Shown: piece by piece, positions 26,550 through 35,023 of the stretch
Layout: every line of letters starts with the position of its first letter
Position numbering within the stretch: the stretch's first letter is position 1
Source of the DNA: Bdellovibrionales bacterium GWA2_49_15
GTDB taxonomy: Bacteria > Bdellovibrionota > Bacteriovoracia > Bacteriovoracales > Bacteriovoracaceae
Direction of reading: 5' to 3'
Assembly: GCA_001769855.1 (NCBI GenBank)
Contig: MEPP01000031.1
Coordinates: 299,407-363,406 of the forward strand
DNA: 64,000 nucleotides
Program-made: the position numbers and the translations under genes
Notes under the pieces: model-generated
Told to the model about the DNA's origin: nothing
Seen by the model: the letters and a program-made list of their open reading frames with translations, nothing else
The model's database searches: none

Positions 26550-28589
26550 ATGGAAGAAACCGTTATTGCTACACGTGAGATTTTGTGGAATATCCCTGAT
26601 TATCTCAAAATAACCATGTATTCATTGCTGGTTGTTGCCGTTGGCATTTTCCTTTATGGTGCATGGACAAGGGCACGTTTTGTCACAAACCAGAAAAGTG
26701 TTAAAAACCTTTTTGCCGCCGATGGTCTCATGCCAAACGCGGCAACTCTGCAATGGCGTCAGCTGCTGAAAGCTCTTTTCTTCACTGGTAAAGTCACGCG
26801 CGATCACAATGTCGGTTTCTTTCATTCGCTTATTTTTTATGGATTTTTAATTCTATGGATTGCCACTGATTTAGTTGCCATTCACTATGACACTCCCTTT
26901 AAAGTCTTTACCGGTACGACCTATATCGTAATTTCGTTTCTGGCCGATTTTGCCGGCCTCATGGTCTTGGCCGGTATCGGCTTTGCGTGGCATCGTCGTT
27001 ACAGCCAAAAACCTGCCAAGTTAAGCGCATCCAAGCCAAATCAAGAAAAAGTTATGTACGCCTTTTTGATTGCGCTGGTTATTATTGGCTATCTGATCGA
27101 AGGGATCCGAATTCTCGGCAACGGATTACCGGAAGGCGAGCGAGTTTGGTCTCCCATCGGATTCGCGCTGGCCCATCTATTCACCAAATTTTCTTGGTCA
27201 GATGATGTCTGGTCAACTCTGCACCGTGCTCTCTGGTTTTTTCACATGGCGAACACCATGTTCTTTGTGGCCATTCTTCCCTACACAAAGTTCTTTCACT
27301 TTCTGGCCCTCCCCCTACAGGCCTTTGTGACCCCTCCGCGGCGTGGGGGAGTTCTTAATCCGATGAATTTTGAAAATGAAAATGCCGAGTCTTTTGGTCT
27401 GAGCAAATTTTCCGAGATGACCATGAAGAACCGCTTCGACTTAATTTCTTGCGTGGAATGCGGACGGTGCACAGAGGTCTGCCCGGCCAAGGCGGCGGGT
27501 AAAAATCTTGACCCTAAAACCATCATTACAAAGGCCCGGGACCTTGTTTTTGCCGAGCAAAAAAATGGTGTCGCTGATCCGCTTTTTTGGGGCGACAAAC
27601 CCATTTATGAAAGCCACGAGCTGGACGCCTGCACCACCTGCGCTGCCTGCATGGAAGAGTGCCCGGCGCACATCGAGCATGTGAATATCATCATGGAAGC
27701 TAAACGCTACAAGGCCCTTACGTTAGGCGATCTTCCGCCTTCTGCTGCCGATGCGACAAATAAAAGTAAGATCAACGGCAACCCATGGGGTATTTCGCAG
27801 GATGACCGTTTTAAATGGGCCGACGGACTTGATGTGCCGGTTATTGCGCCTGGGCAAAAGGTCGATTATTTGTATTTCGTCGGCTGCGCCGGTTCCTATG
27901 ATGCCAACAACCAGAAAGCGATAAAGGCCACTATTGCCCTCATGAAAAAGGCCGGGGTCAGCTTTGCGCTCCTTGGAAAATTAGAGAAATGCTGTGGAGA
28001 TCCGGTCCGACGCTTCGGGGACGAGTATAGCTTCCTGGAAATTGCCATGGGAAACATTGAAACCTTTCGACAGTATGAATTTGATAAAATTGTGACTCAC
28101 TGTCCTCACTGCCTGCACACCATCGGGAAAGAGTATGCCAAATTTGAAAACGGCAACTTCCCCATGGTTCATCAGGCAGAACTCTTAGCAGAACTTATCA
28201 AATCGGGAAAATTAAAACCCGAAAAAGAGGTGAAGACGTCTCTCACTTTTCATGATCCGTGTTATTTAGGACGCCATCATGGCGCCTACGACGCCCCTCG
28301 AACCATCCTCAATAGCATTCCGGGCCTTGAGGTTAAGGAAATGGCAAAGTCACAGGATCGTGCCCGATGCTGCGGCATGGGTGGCGGGAATATGTGGTTT
28401 GAGCTTCCCGAAGGCGAGCATCTGGCCCACAACCGTCTAAGGGATATTGCAGAAGTTTCTAAAGATAAATTGGCAACGGCTTGTCCTTATTGCATGATTA
28501 ACTTTAATTCTGCTAAAGGTCATATTGAGACTACCGCTAACATGGACGTTGAGGATGTCGCTTCATTATTGGCGAAGTCAGTACTGTAA
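26550..28589 (+). CDS. membrane Fe-S oxidoreductase, FadF/heterodisulfide-reductase-like
   Basis: The ATG at 26550 is preceded by AGGGAG; the longer frame begins at an unsupported TTG. The N-terminal 280 residues hold about six transmembrane helices of the nitrate-reductase-gamma type. Two 4Fe-4S motifs follow, CVECGRCTEVCP (about residue 300) and CTTCAACMEECP (about 360). Two CCG domains complete the protein (FVGCAGSYD about 446 with KCCGD; HDPCYLGRHHG about 568 with CCGMGGG about 607). This layout matches FadF-like proteins, thought to pass electrons from acyl-CoA dehydrogenases via ETF to the quinone pool. The acyl-CoA dehydrogenase at 53.8 kb could be a donor. Confidence 0.85.
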   Translation: MEETVIATREILWNIPDYLKITMYSLLVVAVGIFLYGAWTRARFVTNQKSVKNLFAADGLMPNAATLQWRQLLKALFFTGKVTRDHNVGFFHSLIFYGFLILWIATDLVAIHYDTPFKVFTGTTYIVISFLADFAGLMVLAGIGFAWHRRYSQKPAKLSASKPNQEKVMYAFLIALVIIGYLIEGIRILGNGLPEGERVWSPIGFALAHLFTKFSWSDDVWSTLHRALWFFHMANTMFFVAILPYTKFFHFLALPLQAFVTPPRRGGVLNPMNFENENAESFGLSKFSEMTMKNRFDLISCVECGRCTEVCPAKAAGKNLDPKTIITKARDLVFAEQKNGVADPLFWGDKPIYESHELDACTTCAACMEECPAHIEHVNIIMEAKRYKALTLGDLPPSAADATNKSKINGNPWGISQDDRFKWADGLDVPVIAPGQKVDYLYFVGCAGSYDANNQKAIKATIALMKKAGVSFALLGKLEKCCGDPVRRFGDEYSFLEIAMGNIETFRQYEFDKIVTHCPHCLHTIGKEYAKFENGNFPMVHQAELLAELIKSGKLKPEKEVKTSLTFHDPCYLGRHHGAYDAPRTILNSIPGLEVKEMAKSQDRARCCGMGGGNMWFELPEGEHLAHNRLRDIAEVSKDKLATACPYCMINFNSAKGHIETTANMDVEDVASLLAKSVL

Positions 28590-30507
28590 ACTACCTGTGC
28601 GATTGCTCTTTATCGTTGGATGCTTGCTCGCGGTCGAAGCCTATGCCGAGGAATATCCTGGGATTCTTGAGTCCTTGGAAACCATTTTAAATTCCCACAA
28701 AGACCAAGTCGCAAAGCTTGAGACGGAGGTTAGTAAAAACCAGAAAACCCTTGGGGCAATGAAGGAACTGCAGGAAGTAAAAATTGACCCCATCCTAATG
28801 CGATCCATTCTTTTTTATTCCGACTGGAAGTACCTGCAATTAACGACCAAAAATCCATGCAACTTTCAGGGACTCCTTACCAATGACCTCCTCAAGTCAT
28901 ACCGGGGGGTGCTCCAAAACATCGCTATTTCCTATCGCTTAAAAAGCAAAACCAATAAGGAGCAACAGAGCGCTTTGACTGAGCGAGATGACTTTGTCGC
29001 CTACTCTTTCAAAAATGAATGTTTCTCTTTGAAGCAAATTGAAACATTATTTCATGAGGAAAACATTTCCAACACCATGAAGAATGTACACTTCAATGCG
29101 CCTAAAAATAAAAATGACTGCCTCCAAGACTTTCAAAGCTGGATGAGCAATCCCTATCTTCCCTTCCTGTGCAAGTTTCCCGAACTGGCGACTCTCGCCA
29201 AAAATGCCGAAGCGGAACTTCTCAATGCCGATGACACCGATTTTGCCAAGATTAAGCGGCTCAAGGCCCAGGTTCGCGAATCGGCAAACCTCACTGACAA
29301 GATTCCCTATTTCCAGAGAACGTTTATCAAAAATTTATGCTCGAATCTTGATAATATCGAAAGTTTTTGTTCCATCTACTTAACAGATAATATCTGGAGC
29401 AAGGTCATCAACGGCGAAGAGCCAAAGTTTAAAATGACCCATCTTTGCTCGCTGGCCTTAAATAAGGCAGCTGATTCTAAAAATCTTGGAATGTGCCAGA
29501 CAAAATTCTTAAAAGATCAAAATTTTTGCACCCAGCTTGGTGTCAATGATTATCCCGCGCTCTCACCCAGACCGAACTGCCTTATGATCTCCGAGGCCCT
29601 TAATATGAGCAATCTAATTAGTGATTATCACGATTGCCCGGCCTTAGTTTCGAATGAAGGCATCACAAACATGTCCCGCATTATTATGCATTTAGAAAAT
29701 AAGTCTTCCATCCCCTCGCCATCATTCTGCGCTTTTGACACTTCGTACACCTTTGCAAAAATGCAGCTTGAATTTGGCAATGATGATGCATGGCCCCTCA
29801 AGATTTGTTACTGGGACAAATTTGAAAATGCTAAAGTTTGCAAAGAATATGTTCCCGGAGAAAATCCCGACGTTGCCATCTCGGAAACCAATGTCTTAGG
29901 CACCGTCCTATACCGCATGTACGGAGCTCCAACAAAAACGCAATGTCGTTTCATAGAAAAAAGGAAATACCGGCCCGCCCTCCTTGAGTACAAAAATGGC
30001 TGCTTCATCGTTTACGACGGCACGAACTGCTCGACTTCGACATGTTCGAAAGAAATTATTTACAATCAAAACGTCGTCAAAGATATAGAATATGTTGGGA
30101 GTCCACTTTTTGAATATTTTCCCAGTACCTTTGCCAACTCCAAATTCGCCGCATCAGAAGTACTGGTGGAAACCTACAAAATCACCCAAAAAAGAATCGG
30201 GAACTTTACCGAACTTAAAACTTTTTTTACTCAGAAGAAAAAGAATATTGTCCATGGCATCGGTTGCATCGAAGACATTTATCCTTTTTTCTTTAAAAAA
30301 TCCGCGATGAATGAGTGCCGGCCGGTTCCTTTTATTATCGACGGCGTTGCGGGAGAAGGACGGGCCGCCGTACTTTCAATTCGAACCGCTATCGACGATG
30401 TGCATATGCCACGGATTATTCCCTGGAACTACGTCTTTTCCGCTGTCGCAACCTATGCCGCCCTTCACCCCAATCACTTATGGAGCTTATATGCGATTAG
30501 GCCCTAA
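28555..30507 (+). CDS. large cysteine-rich secreted protein, first of a three-gene unit
   Basis: The start is uncertain: an ATG at 28555 (GAGG touching it) lies inside the previous gene, while a GTG at 28597 gives MRLLFIVGCLLAVEAYAEEYP, a compact signal peptide. Either way the protein is exported. About 600 mature residues contain many cysteines (NPCNF, NECFSL, FLCKFP, LCSNL, SFCSIY, HLCSLA, MCQTKF, NFCTQL), suggesting an oxidised periplasmic or surface protein. An N-terminal helix (LETILNSHKDQVAKLETEV) looks coiled-coil. No known domain is recognised. The next gene starts inside its 3' end. Confidence 0.7.
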   Translation: MSLHYWRSQYCKLPVRLLFIVGCLLAVEAYAEEYPGILESLETILNSHKDQVAKLETEVSKNQKTLGAMKELQEVKIDPILMRSILFYSDWKYLQLTTKNPCNFQGLLTNDLLKSYRGVLQNIAISYRLKSKTNKEQQSALTERDDFVAYSFKNECFSLKQIETLFHEENISNTMKNVHFNAPKNKNDCLQDFQSWMSNPYLPFLCKFPELATLAKNAEAELLNADDTDFAKIKRLKAQVRESANLTDKIPYFQRTFIKNLCSNLDNIESFCSIYLTDNIWSKVINGEEPKFKMTHLCSLALNKAADSKNLGMCQTKFLKDQNFCTQLGVNDYPALSPRPNCLMISEALNMSNLISDYHDCPALVSNEGITNMSRIIMHLENKSSIPSPSFCAFDTSYTFAKMQLEFGNDDAWPLKICYWDKFENAKVCKEYVPGENPDVAISETNVLGTVLYRMYGAPTKTQCRFIEKRKYRPALLEYKNGCFIVYDGTNCSTSTCSKEIIYNQNVVKDIEYVGSPLFEYFPSTFANSKFAASEVLVETYKITQKRIGNFTELKTFFTQKKKNIVHGIGCIEDIYPFFFKKSAMNECRPVPFIIDGVAGEGRAAVLSIRTAIDDVHMPRIIPWNYVFSAVATYAALHPNHLWSLYAIRP

Positions 30508-31681
30508 GCTCATCTTTTGCATTTACCTCTTTAGCAGCATGGCCCAGGGAGCTTTAACAAAGCTGAAACCGATTCTCACAAAGCAGGATATTACAAACTT
30601 GCGCTTCCTTTCCTATGACGGACGTTTTTCCATTTACCAAAGACGCTCCGGAAGCCTGCTCTTCTCAACCAACTATAAAGTGACAGAAATCGTCAAATCC
30701 ACACCCGGAACACATTTTACCGTGATTGGTAGCGCTACCAGAAAGAAGTTGCTGATTGAAGAGCGCAACGATTATTTCCGAAGCCTCTCACTTCGCCAGA
30801 CGAGCAATATTTATGTCCTTAGTTATGACGGAACCGGATTGCGACTCTACGGAAAAGGCCAGGCACCCCAGCTCCATCTCACCGACACCTGGCTTTCGTT
30901 TTATGATCCTTCAATCAAGGAGCTGCAATTTATCAATATTGCCAGCGACACTTTGCAATTTTCCATAAAAATAAACAACCCATTTAATCCTTACTTTGTA
31001 CCCCAGGCAATTATGCTTTCTGAATCCAAGGTTATTTTGACCGATCTCAACAGCGCCGGGCACTCCGCTCTTCTTGAGTTCAACCGCAAAGATAAAAAAT
31101 TCACGACTCTTCAGAAAGTTGGCTCGCACGAATCCAAGATCGAGATTTGCAGCTCGGATACCAGCATTTTCGTATCCCACATAGGAATCAACAATTCCGC
31201 GAATCATTCGATGATCACGAAATATCCGCTTCACCCTTTTTCCCTGGATGATGGAAAAATTATTTACGAGTCTCGCAATAATGAGATAGGAAATGTCGTC
31301 TGTAACTTCTCGCCAGACAAGATCTATCTCGTGCAAGTCACCCCCTCATCGACGGCCTCATTTTCCTCTGAGATTGTTTCAGTCGATCTCTCAACCAAGA
31401 AAATTACCACTTTGAGCGATCTGAACAATGCTACACAGATTTTGAACTTAGACGGTCGTCTCGTGACCCCGTTCCAAGGCAAGTTTTATATGCTGGAAGG
31501 GACGAATAATGTCTTCGATGACACCCTCAATGTCCCACCCAGTAGCCTTGCCAGTGATCCTTTCCTGGATAAGGTTGACTCGGCCGGTGCGACCCCGGCA
31601 CCCACGGCGACTCCGGCCAAGGGAACAGGCGCAGGTTCGGGTGTCGGTAGTGGTAGCGGAAGCGGGAGTGGAAAAAAATGA
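30491..31681 (+). CDS. secreted, probably beta-propeller-like protein with Gly-Ser tail
   Basis: I use the ATG at 30491 (GGAG 7 bases upstream), which gives MRLGPKLIFCIYLFSSMAQGAL, a signal peptide; the longer frame runs back into the previous gene. The 396-residue product has repeating strand-rich units (FLSYDGRFSIYQRR, YVLSYDGTGLRLYG, LDGRLVTPFQGKFYMLEG), reminiscent of a beta-propeller, and ends in a low-complexity GSGSGSGSGKK tail after a Pro/Ala/Thr stretch. It overlaps the upstream gene by 17 bases and the downstream one by ATGA. Function is unknown. Confidence 0.7.
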   Translation: MRLGPKLIFCIYLFSSMAQGALTKLKPILTKQDITNLRFLSYDGRFSIYQRRSGSLLFSTNYKVTEIVKSTPGTHFTVIGSATRKKLLIEERNDYFRSLSLRQTSNIYVLSYDGTGLRLYGKGQAPQLHLTDTWLSFYDPSIKELQFINIASDTLQFSIKINNPFNPYFVPQAIMLSESKVILTDLNSAGHSALLEFNRKDKKFTTLQKVGSHESKIEICSSDTSIFVSHIGINNSANHSMITKYPLHPFSLDDGKIIYESRNNEIGNVVCNFSPDKIYLVQVTPSSTASFSSEIVSVDLSTKKITTLSDLNNATQILNLDGRLVTPFQGKFYMLEGTNNVFDDTLNVPPSSLASDPFLDKVDSAGATPAPTATPAKGTGAGSGVGSGSGSGSGKK

Positions 31682-32616
31682 TACAACTTCTCCAACTTTC
31701 CATCTTCTTCGCTCTCCTGTGCCTTGCTGATTCCGCCCATGCCAGCAAGAAAATTATCTCTTCCTCAAAACCTTTGCCCACAGAATTTATCTTGCTACTT
31801 GAATCTGTGCAAAGAGATGATCTCAGTGACAAGAGCAAGGTGCAGTTCGAGCAGTGGATCATCTCCCTCGACGAATCGTTCGGCGTGCTCACCAAAGATG
31901 AGATCTTTTTTCTCTGTAAGGCCGAAATTTATAAAGCCATTCTCAAGAAATATCGCAACTCCGAAACCGATTTGAAAAAATTTAATCTATACTTTCTTAA
32001 AACTGCGGTGGCGAAAGTTGAACAAGTTAATCGTGAGAAAGTTGCATTGAGCCTTTTTTCCAAATGGATGATTCAGGCACTGCTCTCTGATCTGAAAAGC
32101 TTGTTGACGGCACCACAAAATTTGAACTTCATTACCTTTGTTCAAAATGGTACAGACGTGACGTCGCCTGCTTTTATTATCTGGTCAAAGAAGATGAAAA
32201 TGGTCGCACCATGGGTTGATCTTTTTATTAACTCGGTGGATAGCGAATTTGAATCTATTGTTCGCCCTATCCAGCTAGAGGCCTTGCAGACCATTGCCAT
32301 CTATGCCGATCTTCTTCTCAAACAATCCCGCTTCAAAGACGCCTGGCCAAAAAAGAAGAGCACACTTACGGGTTTAAGTTTTTTTAACTGGAAGGAGCTG
32401 CAGGAGACCAAGGAGCCAGCGATTATCGCCAACGAGCCTCTGCTGCCTCAAGGGAGTGGAAGTTCCGAGGCGCCGCCAGCGGCCTGGACGCCAAAAGATA
32501 CGCCCGACGCCATCACAAGCTCAAAGCTTCCTCCAAATTACCCGACCCCTAACCCTGATTATCTTCCGCCCGATCGACTCCCACAACCGGTCAATGATTG
32601 GATTCAAGCGCAGTAG
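31678..32616 (+). CDS. secreted helical protein with proline-rich C-terminus
   Basis: Signal peptide MIQLLQLSIFFALLCLADSAHASKK, then about 200 mainly helical residues (SKVQFEQWIISLDESFG, FLKTAVAKVEQVNREKVAL) and a final 70-residue proline-rich region (LPPNYPTPNPDYLPPDRLPQP) of the kind that spans the envelope or binds partners. No family is recognised. The ATGA overlap with the preceding gene shows the three secreted proteins are made together; they probably form one envelope assembly. Its stop lies three bases from the stop of the convergent HD-GYP gene. Confidence 0.7.
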   Translation: MIQLLQLSIFFALLCLADSAHASKKIISSSKPLPTEFILLLESVQRDDLSDKSKVQFEQWIISLDESFGVLTKDEIFFLCKAEIYKAILKKYRNSETDLKKFNLYFLKTAVAKVEQVNREKVALSLFSKWMIQALLSDLKSLLTAPQNLNFITFVQNGTDVTSPAFIIWSKKMKMVAPWVDLFINSVDSEFESIVRPIQLEALQTIAIYADLLLKQSRFKDAWPKKKSTLTGLSFFNWKELQETKEPAIIANEPLLPQGSGSSEAPPAAWTPKDTPDAITSSKLPPNYPTPNPDYLPPDRLPQPVNDWIQAQ

Positions 32617-32618
32617 TT

Positions 32619-33611
32619 CTACTTGTAGGTGTAGTAATTTCCAAAGGCCAACTTTAGCGCATCGATAATTCTTGGAAGCATCTGCGGATCGAAATTCTTG
32701 CTGTGATCATATTCAATGAATTTAATGGCGAGCTTATGCGCCTCATCTTTGGATTTGTTTTTATTTTCTGTGAGAATATTGTCATAAATATTCCCGACAC
32801 TTAAAAATCTCGCCATGATATTAATGTTTCCACCTGCGAGATTCTTGGGATATCCACGGCCATTGAACTGCTCATGATGCTGTTCTACCGCGATGGCCAC
32901 GACTTCCGGCAAACTTTTAATCGTTCGCACATATTTTGCGCCTTTTGAAGGATGATCCTGAATCGCTTTTTCAAAGGCCACACTCTTGGCATTTTCCAAA
33001 ATATTGGCGGGAATTTTTATCTTTCCATAGTCATGTAAAAGGGAAGCGACGAAAAGATTTTGCAAAAAGTCCTGATCCCCCTGTCCGTAGGCCATGGCGA
33101 TAAAAACCGCGAGGTTGCCCACGTTGAGAGCGTGGTCCATGGCAAGCTCGCCAATTCCGTGGAGTTTCTCCACCAATTTGGCAATATCAGATTGCTTGGT
33201 TAAATCTTCGATAAAATTTTTCGACATTCCCTGCAACATTTTTACATTGGCCGAGGAAAGCTCGTGCTCGGCGAATACATCAAAAAGCTTATGCCGCAAC
33301 TCGACTTTTTTCTTGACGATGGTTCGTGCTGCTTCTCCCACTTCCGCCACCGCCAATTCAATTTCTTTTTTGAGCGCCTCATCGGAGCCCACTTCCATTT
33401 TTGCCAGATCCCCTTTCGGAACAAAGAGGTTTTGCACACCTTTTGAGATAAAATAGTTAATTTTGGCGGAGTCGAGCAGGTCGCCGGCCGACTTGTATTT
33501 GATAAATCTCTTATCAATAAAAAGATAAATATCGGTGGGAAGCGGGTATTCCGGCATCAATTTTGAGATAGAAAATTCCTCAAAATCACCTTTTTCACCT
33601 TTTTCACTCAT
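32619..33611 (-). CDS. HD-GYP domain phosphodiesterase
   Basis: The 330-residue protein has an N-terminal regulatory part of about 130 residues without recognised fold and a C-terminal HD-GYP domain. The metal and catalytic signature is intact: LLHDYGKIKIP (HD at about residues 188-189) and EQHHEQFNGRGYPKNL (GYP at about 252-254). HD-GYP enzymes hydrolyse cyclic di-GMP; with the PilZ protein at 11 kb this shows c-di-GMP signalling. No receiver or membrane segment is visible, so the input is unknown. Confidence 0.85.
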   Translation of the reverse strand: MSEKGEKGDFEEFSISKLMPEYPLPTDIYLFIDKRFIKYKSAGDLLDSAKINYFISKGVQNLFVPKGDLAKMEVGSDEALKKEIELAVAEVGEAARTIVKKKVELRHKLFDVFAEHELSSANVKMLQGMSKNFIEDLTKQSDIAKLVEKLHGIGELAMDHALNVGNLAVFIAMAYGQGDQDFLQNLFVASLLHDYGKIKIPANILENAKSVAFEKAIQDHPSKGAKYVRTIKSLPEVVAIAVEQHHEQFNGRGYPKNLAGGNINIMARFLSVGNIYDNILTENKNKSKDEAHKLAIKFIEYDHSKNFDPQMLPRIIDALKLAFGNYYTYK

Positions 33612-33709
33612 AATCTTTTCTTCCTCTCCTCTAATTTAACATATAATTTGAAGGTTATGGGTGCCACCATTTCTAATTTTATGATAAAACGATTGCTTGA
33701 GGATTTGAT

Positions 33710-35020
33710 ATGACGCTTAGCAAACTCCCCTACAAAGGAACTCGCGATCTCTTTCCCAGTGAAAAGCGAGTGCAGAATTTTCTCTTTGAGAAGATGCATA
33801 CCACGGCCCAGCTCTTCGGTTACGAACCCTATGATGGCCCGCTGCTTGAAGAGGTTGACCTCTATCGCGCCAAATCCGGTGAAGAATTGGTCAATGAGCA
33901 GATCTATCGTTTCATCGACCGTGGCGAGCGCGAAGTCGCCATACGGCCTGAGATGACACCGACCTTGGCCCGTATGGTGGCGCAAATTAATCGCGAGGCA
34001 CCCCGGCCTATCCGCTGGTATGCCATACCCAATCTCATGCGCTACGAGCGCCCTCAAAAGGGACGCCTAAGGGAACATTGGCAGTTCAATGTTGATATCT
34101 TTGGCGGCAAAGAAAATTTGGCGGAATTTGAAATTTTTAGTTTGGCCATCACGCTTCTTCAAAGCTTCGGTGCCAATGCTTCTCATTTTGAGATTTTGGT
34201 TAATCATAGAAAACTTGTCGATTGTCTCCTGAAAGACAAGATGAAACTCTCCGATGAGGTGGCCCTCAAACTTTGCAAGCTACTTGACCGTTATAAGAAA
34301 CTGCCAGAAGCCGCTTTCCTTGAGCAGCTGAATGTTTTTAACTTATCCAAGGATCAGGAAGGGCTTTTTCTCGAATATTTAAAGCTAAACTCTTTTGAAA
34401 ACTTGCAGCTCTTTTTGGATGCCCATCAGATCGGTAGCGCCGTGTGGGATTTTAAAACTTTTTTCCAAATGGCCAAAGAATTTGAGCTAACAAGTTACCT
34501 GCATTATGACCCGACCATTGTCCGTGGCCTGGATTATTACACCGGGATTGTTTTTGAGATCTTTGACAAGCATCCCGATAATCGTCGCGCCCTATGCGGC
34601 GGTGGTGCCTATGACCGCCTGCTGGAAATTTTCGGCGAAAAACCTCTCCCCGGTGTAGGCCTTGGCCTTGGCGATGTCACCTTGAAAGATTTTTTACAAT
34701 CCCATGGTCTCTTGCCCGATATGAGCCGGCCTACCAATGACATTCTGCTCACCTTCCAGCTCGATGGCGGTATGGCCCCGACAATGCGTCTTGCCCAGGC
34801 CTTGCGCGCGCAAGGTGTGCGAGTGCTCACCACCCTAGAAGCTTTGAAACTCAATAAAATTTTTCCCCTGGCCGAAAAGCGCGGGGCAAAATGTGTTTCT
34901 ATTTTGGACGACCAGGAACTGATCGCTAACAAAGTGGCCATTAAAAATTTAAAGACCGCTCAACAAGTCACTTTCGATCTGCACGATCTCGGTGCCATTA
35001 CAAAATTTATCATGGATTAG
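33710..35020 (+). CDS. hisS: histidyl-tRNA synthetase
   Basis: The 436-residue class II synthetase starts at an ATG with GAGG upstream. LPYKGTRDLFP, the motif 2 loop RYERPQKGRLREHWQFNVD (about residues 107-125), the histidine-specific VRGLDYYTGIVFE (about 266-278) and ALCGGGAYDRLL identify HisRS. The C-terminal 95 residues are the anticodon-binding domain. At motif 3, where most HisRS have G-x-x-x-G-x-x-R, the protein reads GVGLGLGDV, so the usual Arg is replaced; this may mark a divergent HisRS subgroup. It catalyses charging of tRNA-His. valS follows three bases later. Confidence 0.9.
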   Translation: MTLSKLPYKGTRDLFPSEKRVQNFLFEKMHTTAQLFGYEPYDGPLLEEVDLYRAKSGEELVNEQIYRFIDRGEREVAIRPEMTPTLARMVAQINREAPRPIRWYAIPNLMRYERPQKGRLREHWQFNVDIFGGKENLAEFEIFSLAITLLQSFGANASHFEILVNHRKLVDCLLKDKMKLSDEVALKLCKLLDRYKKLPEAAFLEQLNVFNLSKDQEGLFLEYLKLNSFENLQLFLDAHQIGSAVWDFKTFFQMAKEFELTSYLHYDPTIVRGLDYYTGIVFEIFDKHPDNRRALCGGGAYDRLLEIFGEKPLPGVGLGLGDVTLKDFLQSHGLLPDMSRPTNDILLTFQLDGGMAPTMRLAQALRAQGVRVLTTLEALKLNKIFPLAEKRGAKCVSILDDQELIANKVAIKNLKTAQQVTFDLHDLGAITKFIMD

Positions 35021-35023
35021 ATT

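Noticed and set aside
31630-31678. Short DNA repeat near the end of the second secreted gene
   Set aside because: It is only the codon-level echo of the Gly-Ser tail.
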